Shown piece by piece: positions 16,178 to 23,819 of a stretch of 29,452 nucleotides of DNA. Both the position numbers and the translations under genes were made by a program. The notes beneath the pieces were generated by a model. It did no database searches and had not been told where the DNA came from. It saw only the letters and a list, made by a program, of their open reading frames with translations. Numbering within the stretch: the first letter of the stretch is position 1; every line of letters begins with the position of its first letter. The DNA comes from CAYUMU01 sp964445985 (lineage in GTDB: Bacteria; Planctomycetota; Planctomycetia; Pirellulales; S012-138), in contig CAYUMU010000082.1 in the NCBI GenBank assembly GCA_964445985.1, positions 1 to 29,452 on the forward strand, in the 5' to 3' direction.

Positions 16178-17068
16178 ATGTCATTCACGCTCAACGACAC
16201 TACCCAGCATCCCGTTCCCCAAATCGGCATTGCCGGCTCCATGATCCTGCGCGGGGACGCGTATCACATTCTTTCACGACTTCCAAAAGAATCGTTCCAA
16301 TGCGCGGTTACTTCGCCGCCATACTGGGGTCTGCGTGACTATGACATTGAAGGGCAAATTGGACTGGAGGAGTTTCTGCCTCAGTTCATTAATAAGTTGG
16401 TCAGCGTCTTTCGAGAAGTTCATCGAGTTCTCAAACCCGACGGTGTGTTTTGGCTCAATATTGGCGATGGATACACTAGCGGCAATCGACGATGGCGGGC
16501 GCCCGACAAAAAGAACCCGGCGCGCGCCATGTCCGTTCGTCCCGATACGCCGGAGGAGTTGAAACCCAAAGATCTGCTGGGCATTCCCTGGAGGTTGGCT
16601 TTTGCACTTCAGCAAGACGGATGGTATCTGCGCAGCGATATCGTGTGGAACAAGCCCAATGCAATGCCTGAAAGCGTCAAGGATCGGCCAACACGATCCC
16701 ATGAATATGTCTTCATGTTTACAAAATCCGAGAAGTATTATTACGATTACGAAGCCGTTAAGGAGCAACGAGGGGATGGGAAGGGCGCCCGCAATCGCCG
16801 AAGTGTGTGGGACGTAAATACCGAACCCTCCAAGGAAGCTCACTTCGCTACATTTCCTGCAGGACTTGTCGAACCTTGCATATTGGCGGGGAGTCGCGAA
16901 GGAGATTATATCCTCGATCCATTTTTTGGAGCAGGCACCGTTGGAGTCGTTGCCGAACGGTTGCGTCGAAACTATGTCGGCGTTGAACTCCATCCAGATT
17001 ATGTTGCGATTGCCGCTCGCAGGCTGCTAAAGAATGGTAAGGCCCGAAGGAATGCTCATCGCGCTTGA
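16178..17068 (+). CDS. DNA N4-cytosine methyltransferase, beta class (type II R-M)
   Basis: A 296-aa site-specific methyltransferase that would protect the host from the adjacent endonuclease. The catalytic motif IV is TSPPYW (residues 45-50); a Ser-Pro-Pro-Tyr motif is typical of enzymes that methylate cytosine at N4. The SAM-binding motif I, ILDPFFGAGTVG (about 245-256), comes after it, which defines the beta order. A variable middle section (about 100-200) is the probable target recognition region. GGAAG at 16165-16169 precedes the ATG at 16178. Base composition is visibly lower in GC than the flanking genes, suggesting transfer. Pairing with an XcyI/Cfr9I-like endonuclease suggests the target CCCGGG; this is inference from the family. 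Confidence 0.9.
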   Translation: MSFTLNDTTQHPVPQIGIAGSMILRGDAYHILSRLPKESFQCAVTSPPYWGLRDYDIEGQIGLEEFLPQFINKLVSVFREVHRVLKPDGVFWLNIGDGYTSGNRRWRAPDKKNPARAMSVRPDTPEELKPKDLLGIPWRLAFALQQDGWYLRSDIVWNKPNAMPESVKDRPTRSHEYVFMFTKSEKYYYDYEAVKEQRGDGKGARNRRSVWDVNTEPSKEAHFATFPAGLVEPCILAGSREGDYILDPFFGAGTVGVVAERLRRNYVGVELHPDYVAIAARRLLKNGKARRNAHRA

Positions 17069-18066
17069 AGTTCCAGATTTACAAATTGACTTCGCCGCCG
17101 CGCTGATTCAGGTGCGCGATACCTATCTGCAAGACGCGCTCCTTGCAACGGTCAAGAGCTTGTCAATTTCGATGCTCGACCGAGAACTGCTGGAATACGC
17201 AAGCGAAGCGGATCTCTCCCTACTGGCGTCGAAAGGATTGCGAGGAGAACTCGTCTTTGCCGTTCCCATCGTGTTGCGGACAAATCCGCATCTGCTCGGC
17301 TATTACCGCTTGCTCAATGGCTACAGCCGAAAAGCGTTCTATAACGCTGAGACGGGTATTTCCAAATTCGCCGCCCTGGAAGATAAGGGCGTTGTTTCCG
17401 CCAATGCCGACAAGCATCTGCCCGACCTTTGCAAAGCGATTAACAAACTCGGCATCACATCTCATTAGCGGACTCGCCGAAGCGTCGCTGACGTTATCCT
17501 TTTTGGATGACCTTGCTCTGCTAACGCTTGGCCCACAATTGCGAGGCGGAGCCAATGTCAAGAAAGGTGCGCTTGGCATTGTCCGGGTCTTCGATGAGAT
17601 CAAGCACATCGTGGAGGAGTGGATTGTGGCTGAGTCGCCCAGGGTGATGGAGATTCTCAATTCGGCTGGAAGGCGCGTGTCTATAGAATTCGCACCAGAC
17701 CCCGACATCATCATCCGCGAAGCGATGACAGAAGGTCGGGATGGCTATAGAAACATCATTGCAATCGAAGTGAAGGCAGGAAGTGATTTTGCGAACGTGC
17801 ATAATCGAATTGGCGAAGCGGAGAAAAGTCACCAGAAAGCAAAAGCCCGCGGTTTTACCGAATGTTGGACCGTGATAAACGTGGACAAGACAGATCTCGC
17901 AATGGGAATGAGGGAGTCACCAAGCACGAATCGCTTCTATGTTCTATCACAAATCATTTCTGGAAGCGGAGCGGAGTATTTGGACTTTCGAAATAGAATC
18001 ATCTCCCTGACTGGTATCCCCACGCCTCAAGGCAAAAAACAACCAGTCAAGAAGCGATCGAAGTAG
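17034..18066 (+). pseudogene. XcyI/Cfr9I-like type II restriction endonuclease, frameshifted
   Basis: Two frames together make one endonuclease of about 343 aa, near the usual length of the XcyI family (C^CCGGG). The first part (17034-17468, 144 aa) holds the N-terminal region with YLQDALLATVKSLSI and LRGELVFAVPIVLRTNPHLLGYYRL. It ends in TAG at 17466. The second part continues in the +1 frame from about 17461 to 18066 and holds the catalytic core: PDIIIREA followed by IAIEVKAG, a PD...ExK nuclease motif. Removing one base near 17460 would join INKLGIT to LISGLAEAS cleanly. The start overlaps the end of the methyltransferase gene by about 35 bp; ATG 17052 is an alternative. It may be a decayed gene, a sequencing error or, less likely, a programmed frameshift. 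Family assignment comes from sequence recall. Confidence 0.75.
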
Positions 18067-18096
18067 GACCGAGCTTTTTCATGGAGTTTACGTCCT

Positions 18097-18648
18097 ATGC
18101 GGTTGAGATTGCTAGCTCCATCCCTGCTTGCGGTTCTGCTCCTTGCCCCATATTCATTGGCGCGGGCCGATGGCGGGTTGCCGGTGCTCGTGGAACGCTT
18201 GGGCGATTACGAGGTGGCCGTGTTTGTTTCGCCGGCGCCGGCGCGGGTGGGGCCGGTGGATATTAGCGTGTTGGTGCAGCACGCCGAGAGCGGCCTGCCG
18301 GTTTCGCCGCGAGCCATTGTGGTTCATCTCAAGTCGGCGGGGCCTTACCAGATTGGCCTGACCGAAACCGCCACCACCGAAGCGGCAACCAATAAGCTGT
18401 TCCGCGCGGCTCACTTTGACCTGCCCAGTTCGGGCTTGTGGAACGTGACGGTGGAGATCGATAGCCCCGCTGGCACGCTGACCGCCACCGGCCAGATTGC
18501 CGTGAGCGAAGCCCTGCCGCGGTGGCGACAGCTATGGCCCTGGTTCGCCTGGCCGGCCGTGCCGATTGTGCTGTTCGTGCTTTACCAACGGTCGCAGGGC
18601 CGCCTGGCGACGAAAAAAAGCAGCGGCCCAACCCAAGCTTCCGGTTAA
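18097..18648 (+). CDS. Exported membrane-anchored protein with FixH/YtkA-like domain
   Basis: A 183-aa protein. Residues 1-24 are a signal peptide (MRLRLLAPSLLAVLLLAPYS, then a cleavage-like ARADG). Residues about 35-140 are a beta-rich domain with the pattern of FixH/YtkA/CopC-like immunoglobulin folds: a strand AVFVSPAPARVGPVDISVLV, and later SGLWNVTVEIDSPAG. A single hydrophobic segment near residues 146-163 (WPWFAWPAVPIVLFVLY) anchors it, with a short basic cytoplasmic tail. Related proteins often sit in cytochrome oxidase or copper clusters, but no such neighbour is visible. GGAG lies ten bases before the ATG. The gene follows the R-M cassette by 30 bp, and its higher GC content shows it belongs to the host backbone. 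The domain call is by pattern only. Confidence 0.65.
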   Translation: MRLRLLAPSLLAVLLLAPYSLARADGGLPVLVERLGDYEVAVFVSPAPARVGPVDISVLVQHAESGLPVSPRAIVVHLKSAGPYQIGLTETATTEAATNKLFRAAHFDLPSSGLWNVTVEIDSPAGTLTATGQIAVSEALPRWRQLWPWFAWPAVPIVLFVLYQRSQGRLATKKSSGPTQASG

Positions 18649-18881
18649 CCTCCGCCGGGCGGTTGCGGTCTCCCTCTCAGAAAGCCCAGCGAGGGCAGGG
18701 CTTGCGGTTCGACAACTTTGCCGATCAGAGCGAGCGCGTGGCGCGCGGATTGGCGGCTTTTGATCTTGCCGCGAGCGTTGGCTGGAAAACGGTCGAAGCG
18801 GCGCTGCGTGCGTACAACACGTTGCCGCCGGCCTTTTTTGTCAACTCGGCGGAGCATTTTGCCGGGGTGCGCCGGGCCGTG

Positions 18882-19282
18882 CTGATAAAAAGTTTCTAAC
18901 GACCTTTCGTTCTCCCCCCGACCTGGCCTGATAAAAAACGGTTGCTGGCATGCTCGGGTTCTGTTGCGCGGCGGCGGGTACTTGCGCCGCTTGGCATTGG
19001 ATCGGGTTCGAGCGGATCGATCCCGAATGGTCCGCGACCTCAACCGCATATTGAAAATTGACTCACCCTACCGTTTTCCAGGTGCGGTGCAGTTTCCCTG
19101 GCTTTTCGCGGCTGGCCCCGGTGTTTTGAGTGCCTGATTCTTTGCAACCCGACGCGTTAGCGAGGGACGTTCGGGGGGACTCCCTCGCTAACGCGTCGGG
19201 TTATGAATCCGCGGCGAAGGCTCGTATTCCCCGCGCAAGGGACGCACCTAGAATCCGTTAGAGTCAGGAAACTTTTTATCAG
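18882..19282. mobile_element. Possible MITE-like segment bounded by 15-bp inverted repeats
   Basis: ctgataaaaagtttc at 18882-18896 is repeated exactly in inverted orientation at 19268-19282, bounding 401 bp. Just inside each end the sequence tctaacg or ctaacg recurs, with 5-7 nt more spacing on the right side. A partial third copy, ctgataaaaa, is at 18928-18937. There is no transposase and no obvious target-site duplication. It could be a small non-autonomous element or simply two copies of a dispersed intergenic repeat. Confidence 0.35.
19146..19202. repeat. 22-bp perfect palindrome with 13-nt loop
   Basis: Arms at 19146-19167 and 19181-19202 are exact reverse complements; the arm begins aacccgacgcgttagcgagg. 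The loop is 19168-19180. Sequences of the type cgacgcgtNagcgaggga are, from memory, abundant between genes of Pirellulales and often create false ORFs that read TRRVSEG; such a frame is present here on the minus strand. Confidence 0.85.
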
Positions 19283-19294
19283 ACCACCCCCGAC

Positions 19295-19325
19295 CCCCTC
19301 TCCCCGGAAATACCGGGGAGAGGGG
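19295..19325. terminator. 13-bp GC-rich hairpin, possible bidirectional terminator
   Basis: cccctctccccgg (19295-19307) pairs perfectly with 19313-19325 around the loop aaata. A tract agaaaaagattctttttt follows on the + strand. It lies between two convergent genes, so termination is plausible. The T run sits about 10 nt from the stem, so it could equally be a REP-like dispersed repeat. Confidence 0.55.
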
Positions 19326-19471
19326 AGAAAAAGATTCTTTTTTGGGGGTATCTTTGCAATCCAAGCGCGGCGTGTCGGCCATGTGCTTTGGATTTGCCGG
19401 CAGAGTGGAACGCAAGTGACGATCAACGCGCAACCATTTCGGCGCGGCCCAATTTCTCCAACTTGCCGACC

Positions 19472-21112
19472 TCATTGGGATGGCGAGGCCTTTTCCTGAG
19501 CAGGCTCGGCCGGGGTGGGCTCCTGCACTTTCAAACCGGCGGCCCAGCGGATTCCGTTGGCGAGCAGGCGGCGAAAGTGGGGTTGCTCGAAGTCTTTGAT
19601 CTGGCCGAGCGAGGTGTAAAACACGCGTCCGCCGGCAGGCGTGCGATGGGTCCAGGCGACGGGTTCGGGTTCCTGGCCGGGGATGGCGCCCAGCAGCAGG
19701 GGTTTGGCCGTTTTCCGCAGGGGGCTGTTCAAGTACAGGCTGCCAAAGCTCACGAACGCTTGGGGGTCTACGCCCTGCAAGATTTCGTGATCGGCCGCGC
19801 CTGGGGCAGTGGAGATCGCCGCGTGGGGGCCGTCGGGATGGTGGTTGTGGTAATTGCCGCCCAGCACCTCGGCGTCGAACTCGGGCCACACGGCATGTCC
19901 CTCGGGGGCCGGCGTGTTTCCCCTGAGTGAGAAGGCGTGGCTGGCGGTGCGGATGCCGATGATCGGTTTGCCGGCGGCAACAAACTTGCGAATGCGTTCC
20001 AATTGATCTTTGGGCAACGTGCGGCGGCGAACGCTGATCAGGGCCGCGTCGGCATCGTCCAGCACTTCGAGGCCGGGGATGCTGTTGCGGTCGTCTTCGC
20101 TGCCATAAATCAACGACACGCGGAACTCCTTGCCGAGCTCATCGAGCGCGAACTGGGGCAGCGATTTCTCGGTTTGGTATTCGTCCTCGGCCATGATGAT
20201 CGCCAGGTGAGGGCGGTTGTCGGCCGAGAAGGTGAAGGGCTTGCCGCCCAGGAAAGCCACGCTGGTGATGGTGGGGCACCAATGTCGCTCGATGTGCTCC
20301 ACGACCAGATCGTTGCCGGTGAAGTGGCTGACGAACGGCCGCCTGGCCGGGTTGTACATGGTGTCGGTCATGTCGCGCATGAGGGCGACATTCATGCCTT
20401 GGTAGACCATCTGGCGGATGCTGAAGGGCCGCCCCAGCACGCACATGTTGGCGTGCACGCCCATCACGATGAGGTTGTCGATGCCGCGTTGCTTCATCAA
20501 GTAATAGGCTTCGCCGCTTTCGGTAATGGCGTCGCCGGCTTTGATTTCGATGGCGTCGATCTGCCTGGTCCAAGCCTTATGGCTTGCGAGCTTTTCGTCG
20601 CAGTCGCAGCCGCCGTCTTTATCGTCGATGGGGAGCGGGGCTTCGTGCTTGTCGTTGAGGTAACACCACCGCTCGAGCGGGATCTTGGTTTCGACCACGG
20701 GAGCCTGTTGGGCCAGCTTGCGGCCGGGGTGATCCTGGTAGTAGTCCATGGTGTTGCTGGGGCAGTGGATGATGAGCACGCCCCGTTCGCGGGCTGCCTT
20801 GACCACCTGGTTCATGCGGGGGGCCATTTCGCCCACCCGCTCGGTGGCCGGCGTGCACCAGTGCTTGTCCCACATATCGCAGACCACGATGGCCGTTTTC
20901 TTGGGGTCCCACTCCACGGCTTTGGTCACGGCGTGGTAACGGCCGCTGCCTGGCGAGGTTTCGCTGCGACTGCGAGCCTGCAACTTGAGCGGCTCGGCGA
21001 AGGCTTCTGGGGCGGCACTGGCAGCCAGCAGCAGGCCGCAGAGAATCGCGAGGATGGCTTCCCGGCGAACCAGGTTGGGGGCTGCGGCGAACTTTGAGGG
21101 ATGGCCATGCAT
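19472..21112 (-). CDS. Secreted isochorismatase-like hydrolase fused to a ThuA-like domain
   Basis: A 546-aa exported protein. A signal peptide spans residues 1-39 (hydrophobic AILAILCGLLLAASAA, cleavage after AFA). Residues about 70-285 form a cysteine-hydrolase (isochorismatase-like) domain with the nucleophile region GVHANMC (C224) and the acidic residue D79 in VVCDMWD. The third triad residue, a lysine, could not be fixed. Residues about 300-530 are a ThuA-like domain (trehalose utilisation family, class I glutamine amidotransferase fold), with GKPIIGIRTASHAF and WTHRTPAGGRVFYTSLGQIKDF. The tail is Pro/Ala/Glu-rich. Both halves appear intact. The substrate is unknown; an amide or sugar-derived compound in the periplasm is a guess. 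It is divergent from the acylase gene, with 206 bp between starts. Confidence 0.85.
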   Translation of the reverse strand: MHGHPSKFAAAPNLVRREAILAILCGLLLAASAAPEAFAEPLKLQARSRSETSPGSGRYHAVTKAVEWDPKKTAIVVCDMWDKHWCTPATERVGEMAPRMNQVVKAARERGVLIIHCPSNTMDYYQDHPGRKLAQQAPVVETKIPLERWCYLNDKHEAPLPIDDKDGGCDCDEKLASHKAWTRQIDAIEIKAGDAITESGEAYYLMKQRGIDNLIVMGVHANMCVLGRPFSIRQMVYQGMNVALMRDMTDTMYNPARRPFVSHFTGNDLVVEHIERHWCPTITSVAFLGGKPFTFSADNRPHLAIIMAEDEYQTEKSLPQFALDELGKEFRVSLIYGSEDDRNSIPGLEVLDDADAALISVRRRTLPKDQLERIRKFVAAGKPIIGIRTASHAFSLRGNTPAPEGHAVWPEFDAEVLGGNYHNHHPDGPHAAISTAPGAADHEILQGVDPQAFVSFGSLYLNSPLRKTAKPLLLGAIPGQEPEPVAWTHRTPAGGRVFYTSLGQIKDFEQPHFRRLLANGIRWAAGLKVQEPTPAEPAQEKASPSQ

Positions 21113-21318
21113 GGTGAAGCGCCTCGTTCAAAATGGTGATTCGATGGCGTGGGCAGGGAGGGAAGGCTTGGCGCGCTTCTCCCGGCTTCCGCCGACTGGC
21201 ATCTTAACTTTGGTCATGCGTCACAGTAAAACACAGCGGGGCGCGAAACAAGCGCCGACCCGCCAATGCCTGCCGACGACCGCCCGTTCTTCCGTGCTTC
21301 CTTCTGATCTGCCGACCC

Positions 21319-23775
21319 ATGTCTGAGCTTTTGCCCAATTCTGCCGCGTCGCGAACCGTGTTGACTCAACTGGCCGCGGGGGCGACGATTGCCCAGGCTT
21401 GTCAAACGGCGGACTGCGGTTTGGCGGAGTTCCAAGCCTGGTGGCAAGAAGAAACGCGCCGCCGCGTGCCTGGCACGAGCGGCAATCAGCCGGCCGCCGT
21501 GCGGCAAGGCGTGGAAATGGTGCGCGACCGCTGGGGCATTGCCCATGTGTTTGCCGCGAATGAATACGACCTGTTCTTTGGCAACGGGTACGCCCTGGCG
21601 CAAGACCGGCTGTGGCAGTTGGACTTCTTGCGGCGGCGAGCCTTGGGCACCCTGGCCGAAGTGCTGGGGCCGGAGGCCGTGTTTTATGATCGCACGGTGC
21701 GCACGCTGGGCATTCCGCAGCTGGCTGAGCAAGAATGGGAGCAGTTGGACGACGAAACTCGCCCAGCGTTGACCGCTTTTGCCGATGGCGTCAACGCGCT
21801 GTTGGAATCGCTGACGCCCGACGCGTGGCCGGTGGAGTTTGCCTTGCTCGACTACGAGCCCCGGCCCTGGCTGCCGCGGCACAGTTTGGCGCTGATGGCC
21901 GAGTTTCGCTGGTATCTCACCGGGCGATTCCCCGTGATCTGCATTCCGGAGCTGGCGCGGCGGGTGCTGGGCGATGGGGAGTTGTTCGACGCCTTCATTA
22001 CGCCTGAAGCGGCTGAGGATACGATTTTGCCTCCCGGCAGTTACCCCACCGAGCCCGCGGCCATGCAGCGTTACACGCCAGGCATGGGCAAGGGAAGTTT
22101 GGGCGGCGGCAGTTCGCTCCGGGGTGGTTCTTTCGAAGGTGGCGTGGGCGGCGATCCCAGCCCTGGCCAGGGGAGCAACAACTGGGTGGTGGCCCCCTCG
22201 CGGAGCGCCACGGGCGCGCCGCTGTTGGCCAGCGATCCGCACATTGCCTACGGCGCGCTGAGTTGCTGGCATGAGATTCACTTGTGCGGCGCCGGCTACA
22301 ATGTGGCCGGCATGAATTACGTGGGCCTGCCGGGCGTGATGTTCGGCCGCAACGAGCATGTTGCCTGGGGCATCACCAACAACATTTGCTCCCAGCGCGA
22401 TCTGTACCAGGAGCAAACGTCGGCCGAGCACCCCGGCTGTTTTCGCTACGCTGACGCCTGGGAACCTGCCACGCCGAGGGAAGAAACCATTGCCGTGCGC
22501 GACGGCGAAGCTATTACGTTCACGGTGGCCGCGTCGCGGAATGGTCCGATCGTTTCCGACATTCTGCCACCGCCCATGAATGGCGATGAGGCGGTGAGCG
22601 TGAAATGGCTGGGGGCGGATGCTGGGCGCGAGTTGGCCTCGCTGCTGGCCTACAATCGGGCAGGCTCAGCCGCGCAGTTTCGCCGCGCCCTCGAGCCCTG
22701 GTTGGCGCCGACCTTTAGCGTGGTGTATGCCGACCGCGCGGGGCACATTGGCTATCAGGCCGTGGGGCGGATTCCGGTTCGCACGGCCTGGCGACGGGGC
22801 TATCGCCGCGGCTGGGATCCGGCCGACGCCTGGCAAGCGCTGGTCCCCTTCGACGGCATGCCGCACTTGGAAGACTTGCCGCGAGGGTGGATCGCCACGG
22901 CCAACCATCGCAATGCCCCGCCTGACTATCCCTACCCTCTTTCGGGTTGCTGGGGGCCAGGGCATCGCGGCCGCCGCATCAACCAACTGCTGGAACCCCA
23001 GCGGCCGGTGGCGCTGGGGGATTGTCGCAAGTTCCAGCACGATGAAGTTTCGTTGCGGGCGGCGGAAGGGACGCCTGGCCTGCTGCGGTTGCTGGGCGAA
23101 GTGCCCCCCGCGGGTCTGCTGCACGACGCTTGCGAGTATCTCCGCGGCTGGGACTACCAAATGGAAGCGGGCAGCGTGGCGACGGCCGTGTTTGAAGTGT
23201 TCTTCCAGCACTGGACGAGGGCGGTGGCGGCAGCCCGCTTTGGTCCGCACCAGGTGGAACTAGCGGCTGGCGGCAATTGGGGACTTTCGTTGCGGTTGCT
23301 GCAGGGGGACGACCTGCAATGGTTCGCGGCGGGCGACCTGGCCGGGCAGGTTCGCGGGGCCATGGATGCCGCGTTGGCCGAACTGCAGCAGCGACTGGGG
23401 CCCGACGTTGCCGGCTGGCAGTGGGGACGTTTGCACCGGTTGACCATGCGGCATCCGCTCAGCCAGCGGGGGGAGCTTGGCAGCCTGCTCGATCGGGGCG
23501 ACCTGGCCGTGGGCGGAGGGCTGGTGACGCTGTGCAACATGGCTTACGACGCCGAGTATCGCGTGGTGGCCGGCGCGAATTATCGCATGCTGGTCGATCT
23601 GACCGAGCAGGGGATGTGGGCCGCCTCGGCCTCGGGCGAGTCGGGCTGCCCTGGCAGTTTGCACTACTGCGATCAAACCGAAGCCTGGCATGCGGGCCAT
23701 GAACATTTTCTGTCGCTGAATGCCGACGAGGTTCGCGCGGCGGCCACGGCTGCCTTGAGCCTTCGTCCGCGCTAA
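21319..23775 (+). CDS. Penicillin-acylase-family Ntn hydrolase
   Basis: An 818-aa member of the penicillin/acyl-homoserine-lactone acylase family, which cleaves itself to expose an N-terminal serine and then hydrolyses amide bonds. The self-cleavage site is GQG/SNNWVV with Ser286 as the new N-terminus. The alpha region (about 60-255) has DRWGIAHVFAAN and YALAQDRLWQLDF; the beta region has SDPH, GLPGVMFGRNEHVAWGITNN and ATANHRNAPPDYPYPLSGCWGPGHRGRR-like blocks in family order. Two features are unusual: there is no signal peptide, although most relatives are exported, and residues 1-50 form an extra helical segment. A Gly/Ser-rich stretch (about 257-285) lies just before the cleavage site. The substrate cannot be told; quorum-signal or peptide amide hydrolysis are options. 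Confidence 0.9.
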   Translation: MSELLPNSAASRTVLTQLAAGATIAQACQTADCGLAEFQAWWQEETRRRVPGTSGNQPAAVRQGVEMVRDRWGIAHVFAANEYDLFFGNGYALAQDRLWQLDFLRRRALGTLAEVLGPEAVFYDRTVRTLGIPQLAEQEWEQLDDETRPALTAFADGVNALLESLTPDAWPVEFALLDYEPRPWLPRHSLALMAEFRWYLTGRFPVICIPELARRVLGDGELFDAFITPEAAEDTILPPGSYPTEPAAMQRYTPGMGKGSLGGGSSLRGGSFEGGVGGDPSPGQGSNNWVVAPSRSATGAPLLASDPHIAYGALSCWHEIHLCGAGYNVAGMNYVGLPGVMFGRNEHVAWGITNNICSQRDLYQEQTSAEHPGCFRYADAWEPATPREETIAVRDGEAITFTVAASRNGPIVSDILPPPMNGDEAVSVKWLGADAGRELASLLAYNRAGSAAQFRRALEPWLAPTFSVVYADRAGHIGYQAVGRIPVRTAWRRGYRRGWDPADAWQALVPFDGMPHLEDLPRGWIATANHRNAPPDYPYPLSGCWGPGHRGRRINQLLEPQRPVALGDCRKFQHDEVSLRAAEGTPGLLRLLGEVPPAGLLHDACEYLRGWDYQMEAGSVATAVFEVFFQHWTRAVAAARFGPHQVELAAGGNWGLSLRLLQGDDLQWFAAGDLAGQVRGAMDAALAELQQRLGPDVAGWQWGRLHRLTMRHPLSQRGELGSLLDRGDLAVGGGLVTLCNMAYDAEYRVVAGANYRMLVDLTEQGMWAASASGESGCPGSLHYCDQTEAWHAGHEHFLSLNADEVRAAATAALSLRPR

Positions 23776-23819
23776 CGGCAACTTCGCCCTGGGAATTTTT
23801 CAAAGAGCGCGCCATCCCC

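Larger units (their letters stand above)
18649..19471. other. Repeat-rich convergent intergenic region
   Basis: About 820 bp between two convergent genes. Frames on both strands are low in confidence and look spurious; the one reading into 18899 ends inside a repeat. The region contains a 15-bp inverted repeat pair (18882-18896 and 19268-19282), a 22-bp perfect palindrome (19146-19202) and a 13-bp hairpin (19295-19325), each listed separately. Confidence 0.6.

Noticed and set aside
18522..18899. Plus-strand frame overlapping the end of the membrane protein and entering the repeat region
   Set aside because: It begins out of frame inside a better-supported gene, ends within the 15-bp repeat and has no recognisable domain.
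19157..19426. Minus-strand 89-aa frame over the palindromes
   Set aside because: It reads through the repeat arms (TRRVSEG-type peptide) and through the hairpin, so it is a repeat artefact.
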